Below, in pieces: positions 32,929 to 42,228 of a stretch of DNA of 64,000 bases. This DNA is from Cryptomeria japonica. Its lineage: Eukaryota > Streptophyta > Pinopsida > Cupressales > Cupressaceae. The stretch covers positions 875,122,594 to 875,186,593 of the forward strand of contig NC_081409.1 of assembly GCF_030272615.1 (NCBI RefSeq), written 5' to 3'. A program made the position numbers and the translations under genes. The notes beneath the pieces were generated by a model. That model worked only from the letters and a program-made list of their open reading frames with translations. It did not search any database and was not told the DNA's origin. The number at the start of each line of letters is the position of its first letter. The first letter of the stretch is position 1.

Positions 32929-34481
32929 TTTCCTTCCTTTGTAATTTCATTCAACAATATAGCAAGAGGGGCCAAGTCCTTGTTTGTCCTCTTCTTCTTT
33001 TTGGGTGTCAGTTTCTTCTTCTTTGGTGTAGCCTTTCTTACTGGAGATCTCACTGCTTGTTGTTTTTGTCTTGTCCTCCTAGGTGAGGGTGTGATTGCCA
33101 GTGAGGGATCTCTTTTCCTTACAACTGTTTTGAAAGTTGCAGGCATGTCACTCTCCAAAGAAGTACCTACTGATGATAGGTGAGTTTCAAGTTGTGGAGC
33201 TGCTAACTCATCCTCTGTTATACCGGTTTGTTTTAACACATCTTCTTTAATAGCCTTTGCCTGTCTGGAACCTTTTCTTACAACTACCTCAACCTTTTTC
33301 ACTCTTTTCTTGGATTGTGTTTGGCTTTCAATAGTTTTTGCATTACCAAATACTTCTTCCTTAGGTTCTTTAGGGGCTTCCAGAAGTGCTTTAGCATATG
33401 TTTCAATTATATGATCATCTGTTTCATAGCCCATCTCAGTTATCCAAACTGTCCTAGGGATGACTGCTTCCATCCAGATCTCATCCTTCTTGATTACAAA
33501 GCATATTTCATCCTTATATTTGTCAACAATCTTTTGTGATGGTCGGATTCTTTTCTTCATTTTGACCTTTAGTGCTTGAAAGAAATCATGGATATTGTTT
33601 TCCTTATCTTCTCCCATATTATTGAATAGTTTTGTTAACTGTTTGCCTACCGGTATATCATATCCAAGTTCTTTGTAGCCTATATCGGGAACCTGTTTAG
33701 TTATATGTAGCATCAGACATACTAGCAGATTTCCAAACCTGAAAGTTCCTTTCTTCTCCTTCTTAATCTTGCCTAAGTTGTCAATTAATTCATCCTTTAG
33801 CCACTCACATACATCAATCTTTGCATTATCTGTGATCATATCATAAGCACTCTTAATGCATAAACTTGAAACTGAATTAAGTCTATTTGCATGAGTAGCT
33901 TTATACCCTAATATCATGCTGATAAATCTCACATTAATGTTTGTTACGTCATTTACTCTTAAGGACCTTTTATCGGATGTGGCACCAGTTAACTGAGTAA
34001 CTAGGTCATTGGAAACCTTCTTAGTTTTGTCTGGCCTTTTACTAGTGGTCGGTAACCCTGTGACAGCTTTCACAGCTTCCTTAGTGATTTTGTGGATTGC
34101 ATCTAGCCAGAAAAATTCACCATGTACCCTACTTAAGACTATCCTAATCACATCCTTGGGGAATTCAGGTATGCTAAGGATCTCTGTAAATCCTAGGGTT
34201 TCAATGATCTTATGTTCATCTTTTACATTGTCGGATTCATCACATATCACAGTTTTAAACATGGTTTTAATCTCTTCATCTCCTAGTTCCTCAATGGTAT
34301 AGTGAATGTAAATTCCAGGGTCTTCAGCATAGACAACTCCCTTAGGAATTTGAGAAAAAGCACCTAAGGTATCATCTTTCTTTGCTACCTCGGGAACTAA
34401 TTGAAATACGAGCCTAGGTCTTTTTATGACTTCAACAACAGTAGGGTTCACTATATATTCAATTGCAGAGGTGGATACCAC
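32925..34481 (-). pseudogene. Element C P2, N-terminal part: novel conserved domain
   Basis: An open frame of 518 codons. The first codon is GTG and no ATG lies between it and the upstream stop; element D has ATG at the matching place, so the start codon is probably lost. Residues 1-110 are mixed. The conserved domain spans about 105-245: FPKDVIRIVLSRVHG (107-121), KEAVKAVTGLP, VTQLTGATSDKRSLRV, FISMILGYKATHANRLNSVS (186-205), YDMITDNAKIDVC. It aligns almost without gaps with D. Residues 300-340 (MKKRIRPSQKIVDKYKDEI) also match D. The C-terminus is very basic (KKKKLTPKKKKRTNK). No known enzyme motif. The KEAVKAVTGLP phrase recalls plant-transposon-associated and mobile-domain proteins, but that is a guess. 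Confidence 0.75.
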
Positions 34482-34785
34482 GATAAAATACCGTTTACTG
34501 CCTTTAGGATGGATGATTGCTTGGAGTGTTCTTGCCTCTTAGCTCGGAATGCCTTAGCTCAGAATCTTTGCGCTCTTCACAGGTTTGAAATCTCGGTGAA
34601 ATGAAATGGAGCCAAAACCTGAAACTTATAGTGTCTTTTCGCCATCTACCACATTAAATGCATGCCAGTTAAGTATTCACTTAACATTGTCTGCCGGTAA
34701 TAAGTAATTTCCAACTTCTTATCTCTAACCGAGGGGATAATAGCACATGTGTCATTAGATTGCCAAACCCTCAAGGAAACTTTCT

Positions 34786-35919
34786 TCAATTAGATGAAGA
34801 ATTTCCTTCCAGTGGAGCACTGCTTTGTCCTGCCAGTGAAGCATTGATTGGTTCTACCGGTGGAGGAGTATTCCCAATATTTAGATCAACTTTTCTAATC
34901 CATTGTTTTGACAATTCTTGCTTAACCTCTTCAACTTTTTCTTTACCCTTCAAGCTAGAACTTTTGTTGTCTACCGGTGATCCTTTACTTCTACAGAATT
35001 TTGCAATATGCCCAATCTTGTTACATGCATAACAAGTCACATTATTCTTCTGAATAGCTTTCCCATAACCTATGTCGGTTTGTGTTATGCATTGATTAGA
35101 TAAATGTCCAAATCTTCCACAAACATAACATCTCACATTCATTCTGCAATTTTCAGAGTTGTGACCAACTTTGTTGCATTTTGAACATTGACCGTTGGGC
35201 GTGTTGATATTCTGATAATTTCTAGATCTACATTCATTTTCTCTATGACCATACTTATTATAGTTAAAGCATTTTCCATTGAATTTATAAGCATTAGGTT
35301 GTCTTACTGGTTTGCTGTGATCCTGAGTATTTGCAGTATCGGAGCTTTCACCAACTTCAAAGCCAATTCCAGAAGTGTCACCTTTAGGTTTTTGATTCTT
35401 CAGCAAGGTGCCAAGTTCCCCTGAGCTTTTCTTGAATTTTTCTTTATGTTGATTTGCAGTTTCTAGTTCTCTTTCTAGGACCTCTTTTTGTCTCATCAGT
35501 TCATTGGAGTCGTTTTGAGTCTGCATCAGAACTGTCTTCAACATGTCATTTTCATAGCTAAGCCTTGTGTTTTCATTTGCTGCATCACTTAGTCTTCTGG
35601 TCAATTCTTCTTCATTCTTCTTCCTATCCTCAATCTCTGTACAAAATCTCATAGTCATATCCTGCATCTCATTCTTTGTTGTCATGTTCTCTTGTTTCAA
35701 CTTGCTTATCTGATCATTAAGTGATTCCTTTTCATCATTCTCATTTTTTAACTTTTCACAAAGTTCTCTTCTCTTATTTCTTGCAATAGTAAGATTCTCT
35801 TGAAGTGCCTGAATGATATCCTGAGCTGCCCTTAAATCATCTTCTAGTTTGATATTTTTCAATTTCTCTGCATCATAGTCTGAAAGAGCTCCTTCAAGTT
35901 GCTTCATCAGATTTTCCAT
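34786..35919 (-). CDS. Element C P1: coiled coil with four CCHC zinc knuckles
   Basis: The ATG at 35919 (MENLMKQLEGAL) opens 377 uninterrupted codons. A frame extension to 35946 has no ATG. Residues 1-175 are a continuous charged heptad-type coiled coil (LKNENDEKESLNDQISKLKQ). Four knuckles follow: CFNYNKYGHRENEC (217-230, second Cys now Tyr), CSKCNKVGHNSENC (245), CYVCGRFGHLSNQC (264) and CYACNKIGHIAKFC (296). The tail is Lys/Glu then Pro/Ser-rich. It sits just after the PBS, the gag position. By analogy it would multimerise and bind element RNA, a Gag-like role (inference). It has no similarity by eye to the Gag of copia element A. It is the most intact frame of C. Confidence 0.8.
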   Translation of the reverse strand: MENLMKQLEGALSDYDAEKLKNIKLEDDLRAAQDIIQALQENLTIARNKRRELCEKLKNENDEKESLNDQISKLKQENMTTKNEMQDMTMRFCTEIEDRKKNEEELTRRLSDAANENTRLSYENDMLKTVLMQTQNDSNELMRQKEVLERELETANQHKEKFKKSSGELGTLLKNQKPKGDTSGIGFEVGESSDTANTQDHSKPVRQPNAYKFNGKCFNYNKYGHRENECRSRNYQNINTPNGQCSKCNKVGHNSENCRMNVRCYVCGRFGHLSNQCITQTDIGYGKAIQKNNVTCYACNKIGHIAKFCRSKGSPVDNKSSSLKGKEKVEEVKQELSKQWIRKVDLNIGNTPPPVEPINASLAGQSSAPLEGNSSSN

Positions 35920-35976
35920 CTTTACTGGTGTTAAGATCTTCCTCAAGCTGTTAGGCTTATGAAAATAGAGGACAAA

Positions 35977-35988
35977 GCTCTAATACCA
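35977..35988 (-). promoter_or_regulatory. Element C primer binding site
   Basis: Minus strand TGGTATTAGAGC, two bases inside the 5' LTR, one mismatch from the initiator-Met type (C to T). Confidence 0.88.
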
Positions 35989-35990
35989 AT

Positions 35991-36835
35991 TGTTAGGAAT
36001 CCCACATATATTGAGAGGGGGGGGGGGGGGGTGTATCAGTATCTAACCGGTAATTAGAATTTCTTATCTTAAAACATGCAGAACATATTATAACAGTGTA
36101 CCGGTATGTAAGAAATAATGTAATAAACAAAATTAAGAACATCCACATGAAAAGCACACCATAACACAAGGATTTAACGAGGAAACCTGGTGTGGGAAAA
36201 ACCTCGGTGGGATTTGTGACCCACAATATTCACTCATTGGCCAATAAGAGAATATTACTTACAATAGGGGCTTGCACATGCAGGAAGGCCAACTGCCTAG
36301 AGCTCACTACTCAATGGAAAGTCTCACTGACTTACAATATGGATTATACAAATCCAATATCTTGTATTGCTTTACAATAGCATCTATAATGCCTAATCCA
36401 GTACTGGTTGTTGCTCTGCTTCTTACATAAACCCTTCAACCTATATTTCGCATAATAGGTCTGCCTTAATATTTCGCATACATCACTTTCTTCACTTACT
36501 TCCTTACTTACAAAATGTCTACAATGATCTCTTTTATATATAAGAGTCATTTTACAACATGCCAAGTCGCCTTACAAAGTTTTCCAATAATAAACAAAAT
36601 ATAATATAACAAAATCATGTCAGCCTCTGTGCCAGTATACTTCCTTTCTTTGTGTTGGTGCCAGTGTCCTGAGTGTCGGTGTAGAGTGTGATCTGTTGAT
36701 GCCGGTGCACTAACTTGTCGGTGTAATGCCTTGCCGATATAATGCTTTGCCGGAGCCATAGGATTGCAAGGTTGCCATCAATGACAAAACCTTCAATCAC
36801 TTACACTGTCTCATTTGAGTGTGCATATGCCAATA
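35991..36835 (-). repeat. Element C 5' LTR (right, 845 bp)
   Basis: TGTTAGGAATCCC start, a G17 tract at 36015-36031, a minus-strand TATATAAAAG (plus 36531-36540) and an end at CCAATA before GTTTG. It pairs with the left LTR. Confidence 0.92.
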
Positions 36836-37675
36836 GTTTGTACATAGTTTTGGAATATGGTGTGTGATGTTTTAGGTCTAGGAGGAGGAGAAACAATGAA
36901 GACCTAGGCTCACCGCTGGGAGTAGGTGAGTTAGGACAGTAAGCAAAGTGCGATTTGCGAGCACTTGGAAATTGATGCAGGCCCAAGTGGCATATGTATG
37001 GAAATCCCTCAGAGTGTCCTTTAAGGTTCCTAAGGTTTTTAGAGTAGGAGATTTGACTGGTGAAAGGTTCTAGACCAATTTTGTCAATCCACCGGTTAAG
37101 CCTAAAATCCCCAAAAATAGTACAACATTGGAGACCACACCTGTACAGACAAACCAAATGCACTTTTATAGTATTGTCTACAAATTCCAAAAGGGTATAT
37201 GAATCCATGATTTATTCCTAGGCTTGTTTGGGACTTTTGCAAATTAAACCCCAAAAACCGCTTAAGGAGGTCTAATGCAATTAGGCCTATTTAGGTGCCA
37301 GTAGAGACATAGAAGGCTTGAGAAAACATGGTGATGGAGTTGGTGAGTCTTGAAATTCAAAACACAATGAAGACACCTTATTAATGCATTGGGAAACCAT
37401 AAGAAGATTTGGTGTGTTAAGTTCCTAGCAGGAGTGGTTGGAGCCCAAGAGAGGTGAGTGTGAGTAACTGAGGTGACAACCTCAAGTGGAGGAGTTGATT
37501 GTCCAGAAACCATTGGCTATACCTAGGAGGCAAGTCAAGAATGTTCAGACCTTGGAGGTCTCATTTTTATAACCCTTACCAAGTGCCATAGGAAGGACTT
37601 GAGTAGTTGTAGGGTTGAGTAGGACAAGTCACTCAAGAAGGTGAAACAAACAAGGCTCCAATACTCTCTGCATCA
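36836..37675 (+). repeat. Element B 3' LTR, part 2
   Basis: Resumes after element C with the duplicated GTTTG, follows the 5' LTR from about 22251 onward, and ends CTCTGCATCA at 37675, just before the second CCTAC. Confidence 0.9.
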
Positions 37676-37680
37676 CCTAC

Positions 37681-37885
37681 CCACAGTCAGATAACACTTA
37701 TGCAATAAGTATGTGATTACAAAAAGAGGGGCCTGCACATGCAAGAAGGCCAACATCCTAGAGTGCACTGCTCATCACAAAAAGAGCCTCATTGACTACA
37801 AAATAAATCTAGACTACAATTCGGAAAGAAGAGTGAACTGTAAGAATAGCATCTCCTATGCCTGAGTACAATTCCTGTTAAGCTT
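37681..37885 (-). repeat. Element A 5' LTR, part 2 (truncated)
   Basis: Continues element A's LTR after B (CCACAGTCAGATAACAC, compare 16334 onward) and loses similarity at about 37885 (TGTTAAGCT then unrelated). About 760 bp of LTR and the outer target duplication are missing. Confidence 0.88.
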
Positions 37886-38943
37886 AGTACATTATTCTTC
37901 TATTTACATTTGTGTTATTAATTAAATAATTCATTATTATTTGATTAATGTTTATTCCTCTATAGTTTTTAGGTTTATTTATTTATTTAATTTAGTTGTG
38001 GCCATTCCTCTCATTTAATTAAATGAATCTCCATATTTACTTAATTAAAAATGCTTAAACTCTTTCCTCCAATTTTGAATTTAATTTAATTAAAAAATAA
38101 CTCATTTTCTCCACTTGGAATTAAAAGTAATATTTAATTCCTCCACTCATTTTCTCTCCAGATGTAAAATCCCCCTACCTTTTCCACTTGCACTCTAATC
38201 CCTCTTCATCAATCTAATCCATCTCTTTAATCTTGTGCACACCTCTAATCATGGTACATGGTTAGGGAGAAAGTCAACACGTGTCTTAAACTAGTTGTCT
38301 CCCCAAAGCCCACTTGACATTCAATTTCATCCACATTTGGAAAGTACCCACATGGGCACCCTTCCACTTATCCCTTCCAAGAAATTTAAAATTCTTTTAT
38401 TCATTTCTTCCTTGTACCTTGGAGTGCGAGGATAAGAAGTGCCTTTATGGAAAATCTTCCTTGCATTCCACCCCACACTCTTCCTGACCCCTATGTCTTC
38501 TCATGCTCTCTTAGGTTGACACTTGTCAACCTCTCATGGAAGGTGAGAACCCTAAGCATTCTCGACCCTTGATCTTCATCTTTCCATCCTAACTCTCCAT
38601 TCAATTCCTTCCAACCCTTTACCAAAATATCCATTCACTTCCTCATTATGCAACCAAAGAATATCAACTTCAACTTATGAGCTTTCACCATTTTCATGCA
38701 AGCTAGAGCATATTGAGCATCCTTATGCTACCAAAATTGTGAGCACACATCCAATACACTATCTAATGATGAATGTTTGCATCAAGGATGCAAGCATTCT
38801 TCATTTGGATTTGGTTGTATGTTCATTTTGGCTTCCTTTCACCATATATTGATTGTTGCTTTGTTTATGTAATCTCAAGTTTTTTTCTTTCCTATTGCAA
38901 TCTATTTTGGACTCACATTTCCTTGTATACATTCTAGCACAAA
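37886..38943 (+). repeat. LTR-like fragment, 5' truncated
   Basis: AT-rich stem-loop-like sequence (37890-38150) then pyrimidine-rich sequence, resembling in composition the solo LTRs at 9094 and 48435. It ends ATTCTAGCA followed by AAATGGTGGGACCCACGCC, which resembles the LTR-end and primer-site arrangement at 8139 and 58074. No coding run. Confidence 0.3.
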
Positions 38944-39928
38944 TGGTGGGACCCACGCCACGAGTTCATTCTAACCATTTTACTATGTTTTAGCAAATTT
39001 ATGTCTATAGGTTGTGGTCCAACAAGTTTGATCATGTTTTAGTAGATTTGACATTGTTAGAGCAAAATCATCTAGGGAATACTGTAGTCTATTGTCTATC
39101 ATTTTGAGAGGTGCACTCTTTAAATCGACGGTTGCACTTTGCAAATTGTCACTTACTAATCTTTTTCTTTCATAGTTATGACATTATATTATATGGAAAA
39201 CTAGTTTAGACTTTTGATGTTGTCACATGTTGATCTATGTGTGATGTTATAGATGATATATGTATTTAATTATGATGCATATATTAGATTATATGAAGAT
39301 ATAATGCACATGTATTGCTTCATTTATTGGTTTATGGACTAACTCTACTGATGTGAAATTGAGTGAAAATGGATGTAGGTAGGCTATTCAAGACAAAAAC
39401 ATGGCCAAGGTAGGGGTGTTTAGCCAATTGGCATCTATGAATATGACATAATCTTGCACACGTCATGTAGTTTTATTCATTCTTGTATTGCATATTGGTG
39501 GCTAAGCATGTTTGTGAGTGTTTGACTGAAAATTGGGAAAATAGTTAGTCTTTATGCATTTAAACATATTAGTTTGATTTCGAAAAACTAATATTATGAA
39601 ATATTAAAAAGGATAAAAGTCTTCTTGTTTGATAATAAATTTGCTTCTAGTATATACTTTAGAATAATGAAAACAATTATTGTGTTATTTATTAATAGGA
39701 AATTAAATGGATAGTTGTTATAAGTTAAATGTTTGAATTAAAATATTTTATTTCATTATTGTTGTAAATTAAATGTATAGAAAAAAATATTAATGTTTAT
39801 TTGAATATATATTTCTAATTAAATAATTTATTTAATTATTTCTTTAAAATACAATTTAGACAAATAATTATTTTAAACATTTTTACATTTAATATTTATA
39901 AAAGTTAAACTTAGTTTTTTTTATTATT

Positions 39929-39932
<4 letters not shown>
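38944..39932. other. No gene seen
   Basis: Begins with the primer-site-like TGGTGGGACCCACGCC. The rest is AT-rich without coding runs, possibly leader sequence of the truncated element to its left. Confidence 0.3.

Positions 39933-40018
<86 letters not shown>
39933..40018. repeat. Compound microsatellite (CT)19(CA)24
   Basis: An uninterrupted CT array at 39933-39970 joined directly to an uninterrupted CA array at 39971-40018. Uninterrupted dinucleotide runs of this size are normally length-variable. Confidence 0.98.
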
Positions 40019-40019
<1 letters not shown>

Positions 40020-41240
40020 GAAATTAAAAGTTTATTGTTTTTTTCAAATAAAAAGATACTTTAGTTTACTTAAAGTTTCTTTTGGGATGATTTTCTCGAG
40101 AGTAAATAAAAACAAAACAACTATATGTATAGAAACTTAAGGAAGAGCTAATTTTAGTTATATATATATATATCACAAAAAAAAAAGAATATTATCTTGT
40201 TTTTTTAAACAAATTTTTTTTGATTTTTTTTTATCGGTAAAAGGTCAAAGCCAGAGAAATTTTATTAATTAAAAAAGATAATTACACCTCCATTAAGTGT
40301 GGGCAACAGTAGGAAAGAATGGAGGGAAGAAAACTTCCGGTCTAGCCTAGATCCATTAAAGGATCAGAAAACTACTGCTACAGAAAGCTAATAATAAAGA
40401 CCATGATACATGAATCCTTGGATAATTCACATCCAGGTTAATCTATATGAAAGAATACTTAAAGCTCGTCCAAAATTTCCTATGCATTGCGATTCGACCC
40501 TTCCCTAATAATGATGTCCTCGATCATGATCCAAACATAACTCTAACCTAAGTTCTTGTCTTGCCAAATTTGGAACAGACTAGTCCACTGTACTGCATAA
40601 GAACCTTATCATGCCTTTCAACCAAGATCGTCGTTAGAATGTTTAAATTATTATGTTTTAAAAATTTGACAACAACTTGAAACATAACTACACATATGAT
40701 TATTAATGTCAACTTCCTTCTAGGGTATCGAGCCCTTAATCTTGTCGTGACAATACCTACAAGAAACATTCAGCCCTGCCATACAACAGATTACTACAAA
40801 AAATGTTAGCCAATAAATAAGCCCCCATCCATGATGCCACACTTATACCTGAATAGCCGCTAAAGGTCATTAGCTTATAGAAATTAGATGAACTAACTTC
40901 AAATCCAAAGTACTGCCTACATCTTTATCACAATCTGTTGCCAAGAGGATCTTAAAATCACCTAAATCCTTATAGAGATGTTGGTGGATATGAAAATCAA
41001 AGAGATCCTTAGAAGAAGACTTGATCAGACAATAGCTTCTAAACAGTCCACCAGTTTTTAAACTCAAAAGATGCCATTAACTAAGCATATATTAACTAAG
41101 CATCCATAAGTCTTTAGTATAAGTCTAAAATAAGATGAAAGCTAGACAAAAAAACCCGAGACCAACACCTAGCTACCAATCCGGTATTCAGAAAGACAAG
41201 GAACCATAAACATAAAAAGGGCCCTCTTGCGGTTGAAGCC
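40019..41240. other. No gene; possible 3' end of a minus-strand retro-copy
   Basis: AT-rich to 40240. Then GTCAAAGCCAGAGAAATTTTATT at 40243-40265 reads on the minus strand like a polyadenylated 3' end. 40270-41240 has no convincing frame and would be the 3' UTR of the broken unit at 41241-41880. Confidence 0.3.
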
Positions 41241-41880
41241 TCATCCTTTCCTTCCCCGCCCATGAGGGTCCATGGTTCCCGAGCTGTCTAGCTTTACTGA
41301 AGAGGGGGAGGTAGGAGAGGGAGGAATTGGCACCTCATCTGAGATCACTGTAATGTTCTCAGCTTCAAGATATTTAATAAACCATTTCTCGCGCGAAGGA
41401 TTTTTAACCTGCAAGAGCCATAAAAGAAAGGAGAAATTCCTGCTCCTAATTGGGGTATAGACTTCAAAAGTCTGAGGATCCTCTATAGCCAGAATGGGGA
41501 ATCGTGGCACCAAATTATTCATCCTGATAAGGGTATCGTAATCTTGAGGCTTTGGAACTGTGAGCTCTTCATCAATGTTGCCCACCACCCTCTCTAACTC
41601 ACCCAATATTTCCTTCTTGAAGACCTTTTTACAGAGTTTCAACACTACATTTCTGTCTTTCTCAAGATGCATGGCTATTGCTAAGAACATTGCTGCGATG
41701 TCTGGATTAGCTCTAGTCTGGTCCTCGTTTAAAAATATAATTCCTCCCCAAGGTTTTCATGACAACTCCAATAACAAGGGGATTTGGATGAACCAGAATG
41801 CCCATCAATCTCTCTGCTTTGATTTCCCCTACAAAGGCCACCTGTCATTTGAGCTCTAGAAGTTTGAACGGGGTATCCAT
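41241..41880 (-). pseudogene. Unknown broken reading frame
   Basis: The minus-strand ATG at 41880 (MDTPFKLLELK) is stopped by a TGA near 41846, reads on as FVGEIKAERLMGILVHPNPL, shifts frame near 41760, and continues open from about 41755 to 41241 (ANPDIAAMFLAIAMHLEKDR; ILGELERVVGNIDEEL; FEVYTPIRSRNFSFLLWLL; a Pro/Ser-rich end then GRGRKG). It is about 210 residues if joined. Protein-like and helical, no membrane anchor. I recognise no family. It may be an ORF of the retro-copy whose 3' end lies near 40250. Confidence 0.35.
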
Positions 41881-42228
41881 TTGAGATACAAGAGAGATGA
41901 GCTAGGACTTCGATCATACAAACTAAATAGACTAGGAGCATTAATGCTTCATGAGATACAACTCATCTTGTCGAAGAGGAATGTAGAATACAGGTAGATG
42001 ATCGGTATCAGAGGGTCAGGATGCTAAAGGAGCGATCTCGATGATCTAAGCAATAATTACCACCGCCTTAATACAAACAAGCAAAAGTAATTTTGCCTTC
42101 AATCACATAAGGAGTGTCACATCATCATTACTAGAGTACCCTACGCACGCGCAACCCAAGGAAACTATACTGGCGAAGATGGGGGCTAAAGGCCGAGCAA
42201 GTCGGGCAGATCTAATGGTCAGGCAGAA
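41881..42228. other. No gene seen; leads into tandem array
   Basis: Mixed sequence without coding runs. The last ~60 bp (GCCGAGCAAGTCGG at 42192) already resembles sequence inside the array (GCCGAGCAAGTTGG near 42435). Confidence 0.35.

Larger units (their letters stand above)
30134..36835 (-). mobile_element. Element C: protein-coding, polymerase-less LTR retrotransposon
   Basis: A minus-strand element of 6.7 kb in the 3' LTR of B, with target duplication GTTTG (30129-30133, 36836-36840). LTRs are at 35991-36835 (5') and 30134-30972 (3'), with PBS and polypurine tract in place. The 5-kb interior is filled by two units: P1 (coiled coil plus four CCHC knuckles) and P2 (novel N-terminal domain, charged middle, coiled-coil end). 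No protease, integrase, reverse transcriptase or RNase H motif is found on either strand. It is the youngest layer of the A/B/C nest. The right terminus reads CCAATA instead of CCAACA, a point change. Confidence 0.88.
21465..37675 (+). mobile_element. Element B: Ty3/gypsy chromovirus, nested in A
   Basis: 5' LTR 21465-23090, PBS 23094, gag-protease, reverse transcriptase, RNase H, integrase, chromodomain, polypurine tract, and a 3' LTR starting 29343 and ending 37675. The target duplication CCTAC (21460-21464 and 37676-37680) is perfect. Two later insertions lie inside it: a solo LTR (26008-27566) and element C (30134-36835). The chromodomain places it among plant chromoviruses, which guide integration by binding modified histones. 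LTRs differ by roughly 6-8% over the first 200 bp by eye. Stops, one frameshift and changed catalytic residues make it inactive. Confidence 0.92.
16084..37885 (-). mobile_element. Element A: Ty1/copia retrotransposon, interrupted and truncated
   Basis: A minus-strand element with its 3' LTR at left (16084-17307), polypurine tract, RNase H, reverse transcriptase, integrase and gag read leftwards, PBS (21201-21212), and 5' LTR at right. The domain order integrase before reverse transcriptase is diagnostic of copia. The 5' LTR is split by element B after 250 bp and resumes at 37681 beyond the CCTAC target duplication. It then stops at about 37885, where similarity to the left LTR ends near 16545, so about 760 bp of the LTR is missing. 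Protease and the integrase N-terminus are deleted. It is dead, and older than B, C and the solo LTR at 26008. Confidence 0.85.

Noticed and set aside
33315-33539. Plus-strand frames opposite element C P2
   Set aside because: Shadows of the minus-strand protein; no start context or domain.
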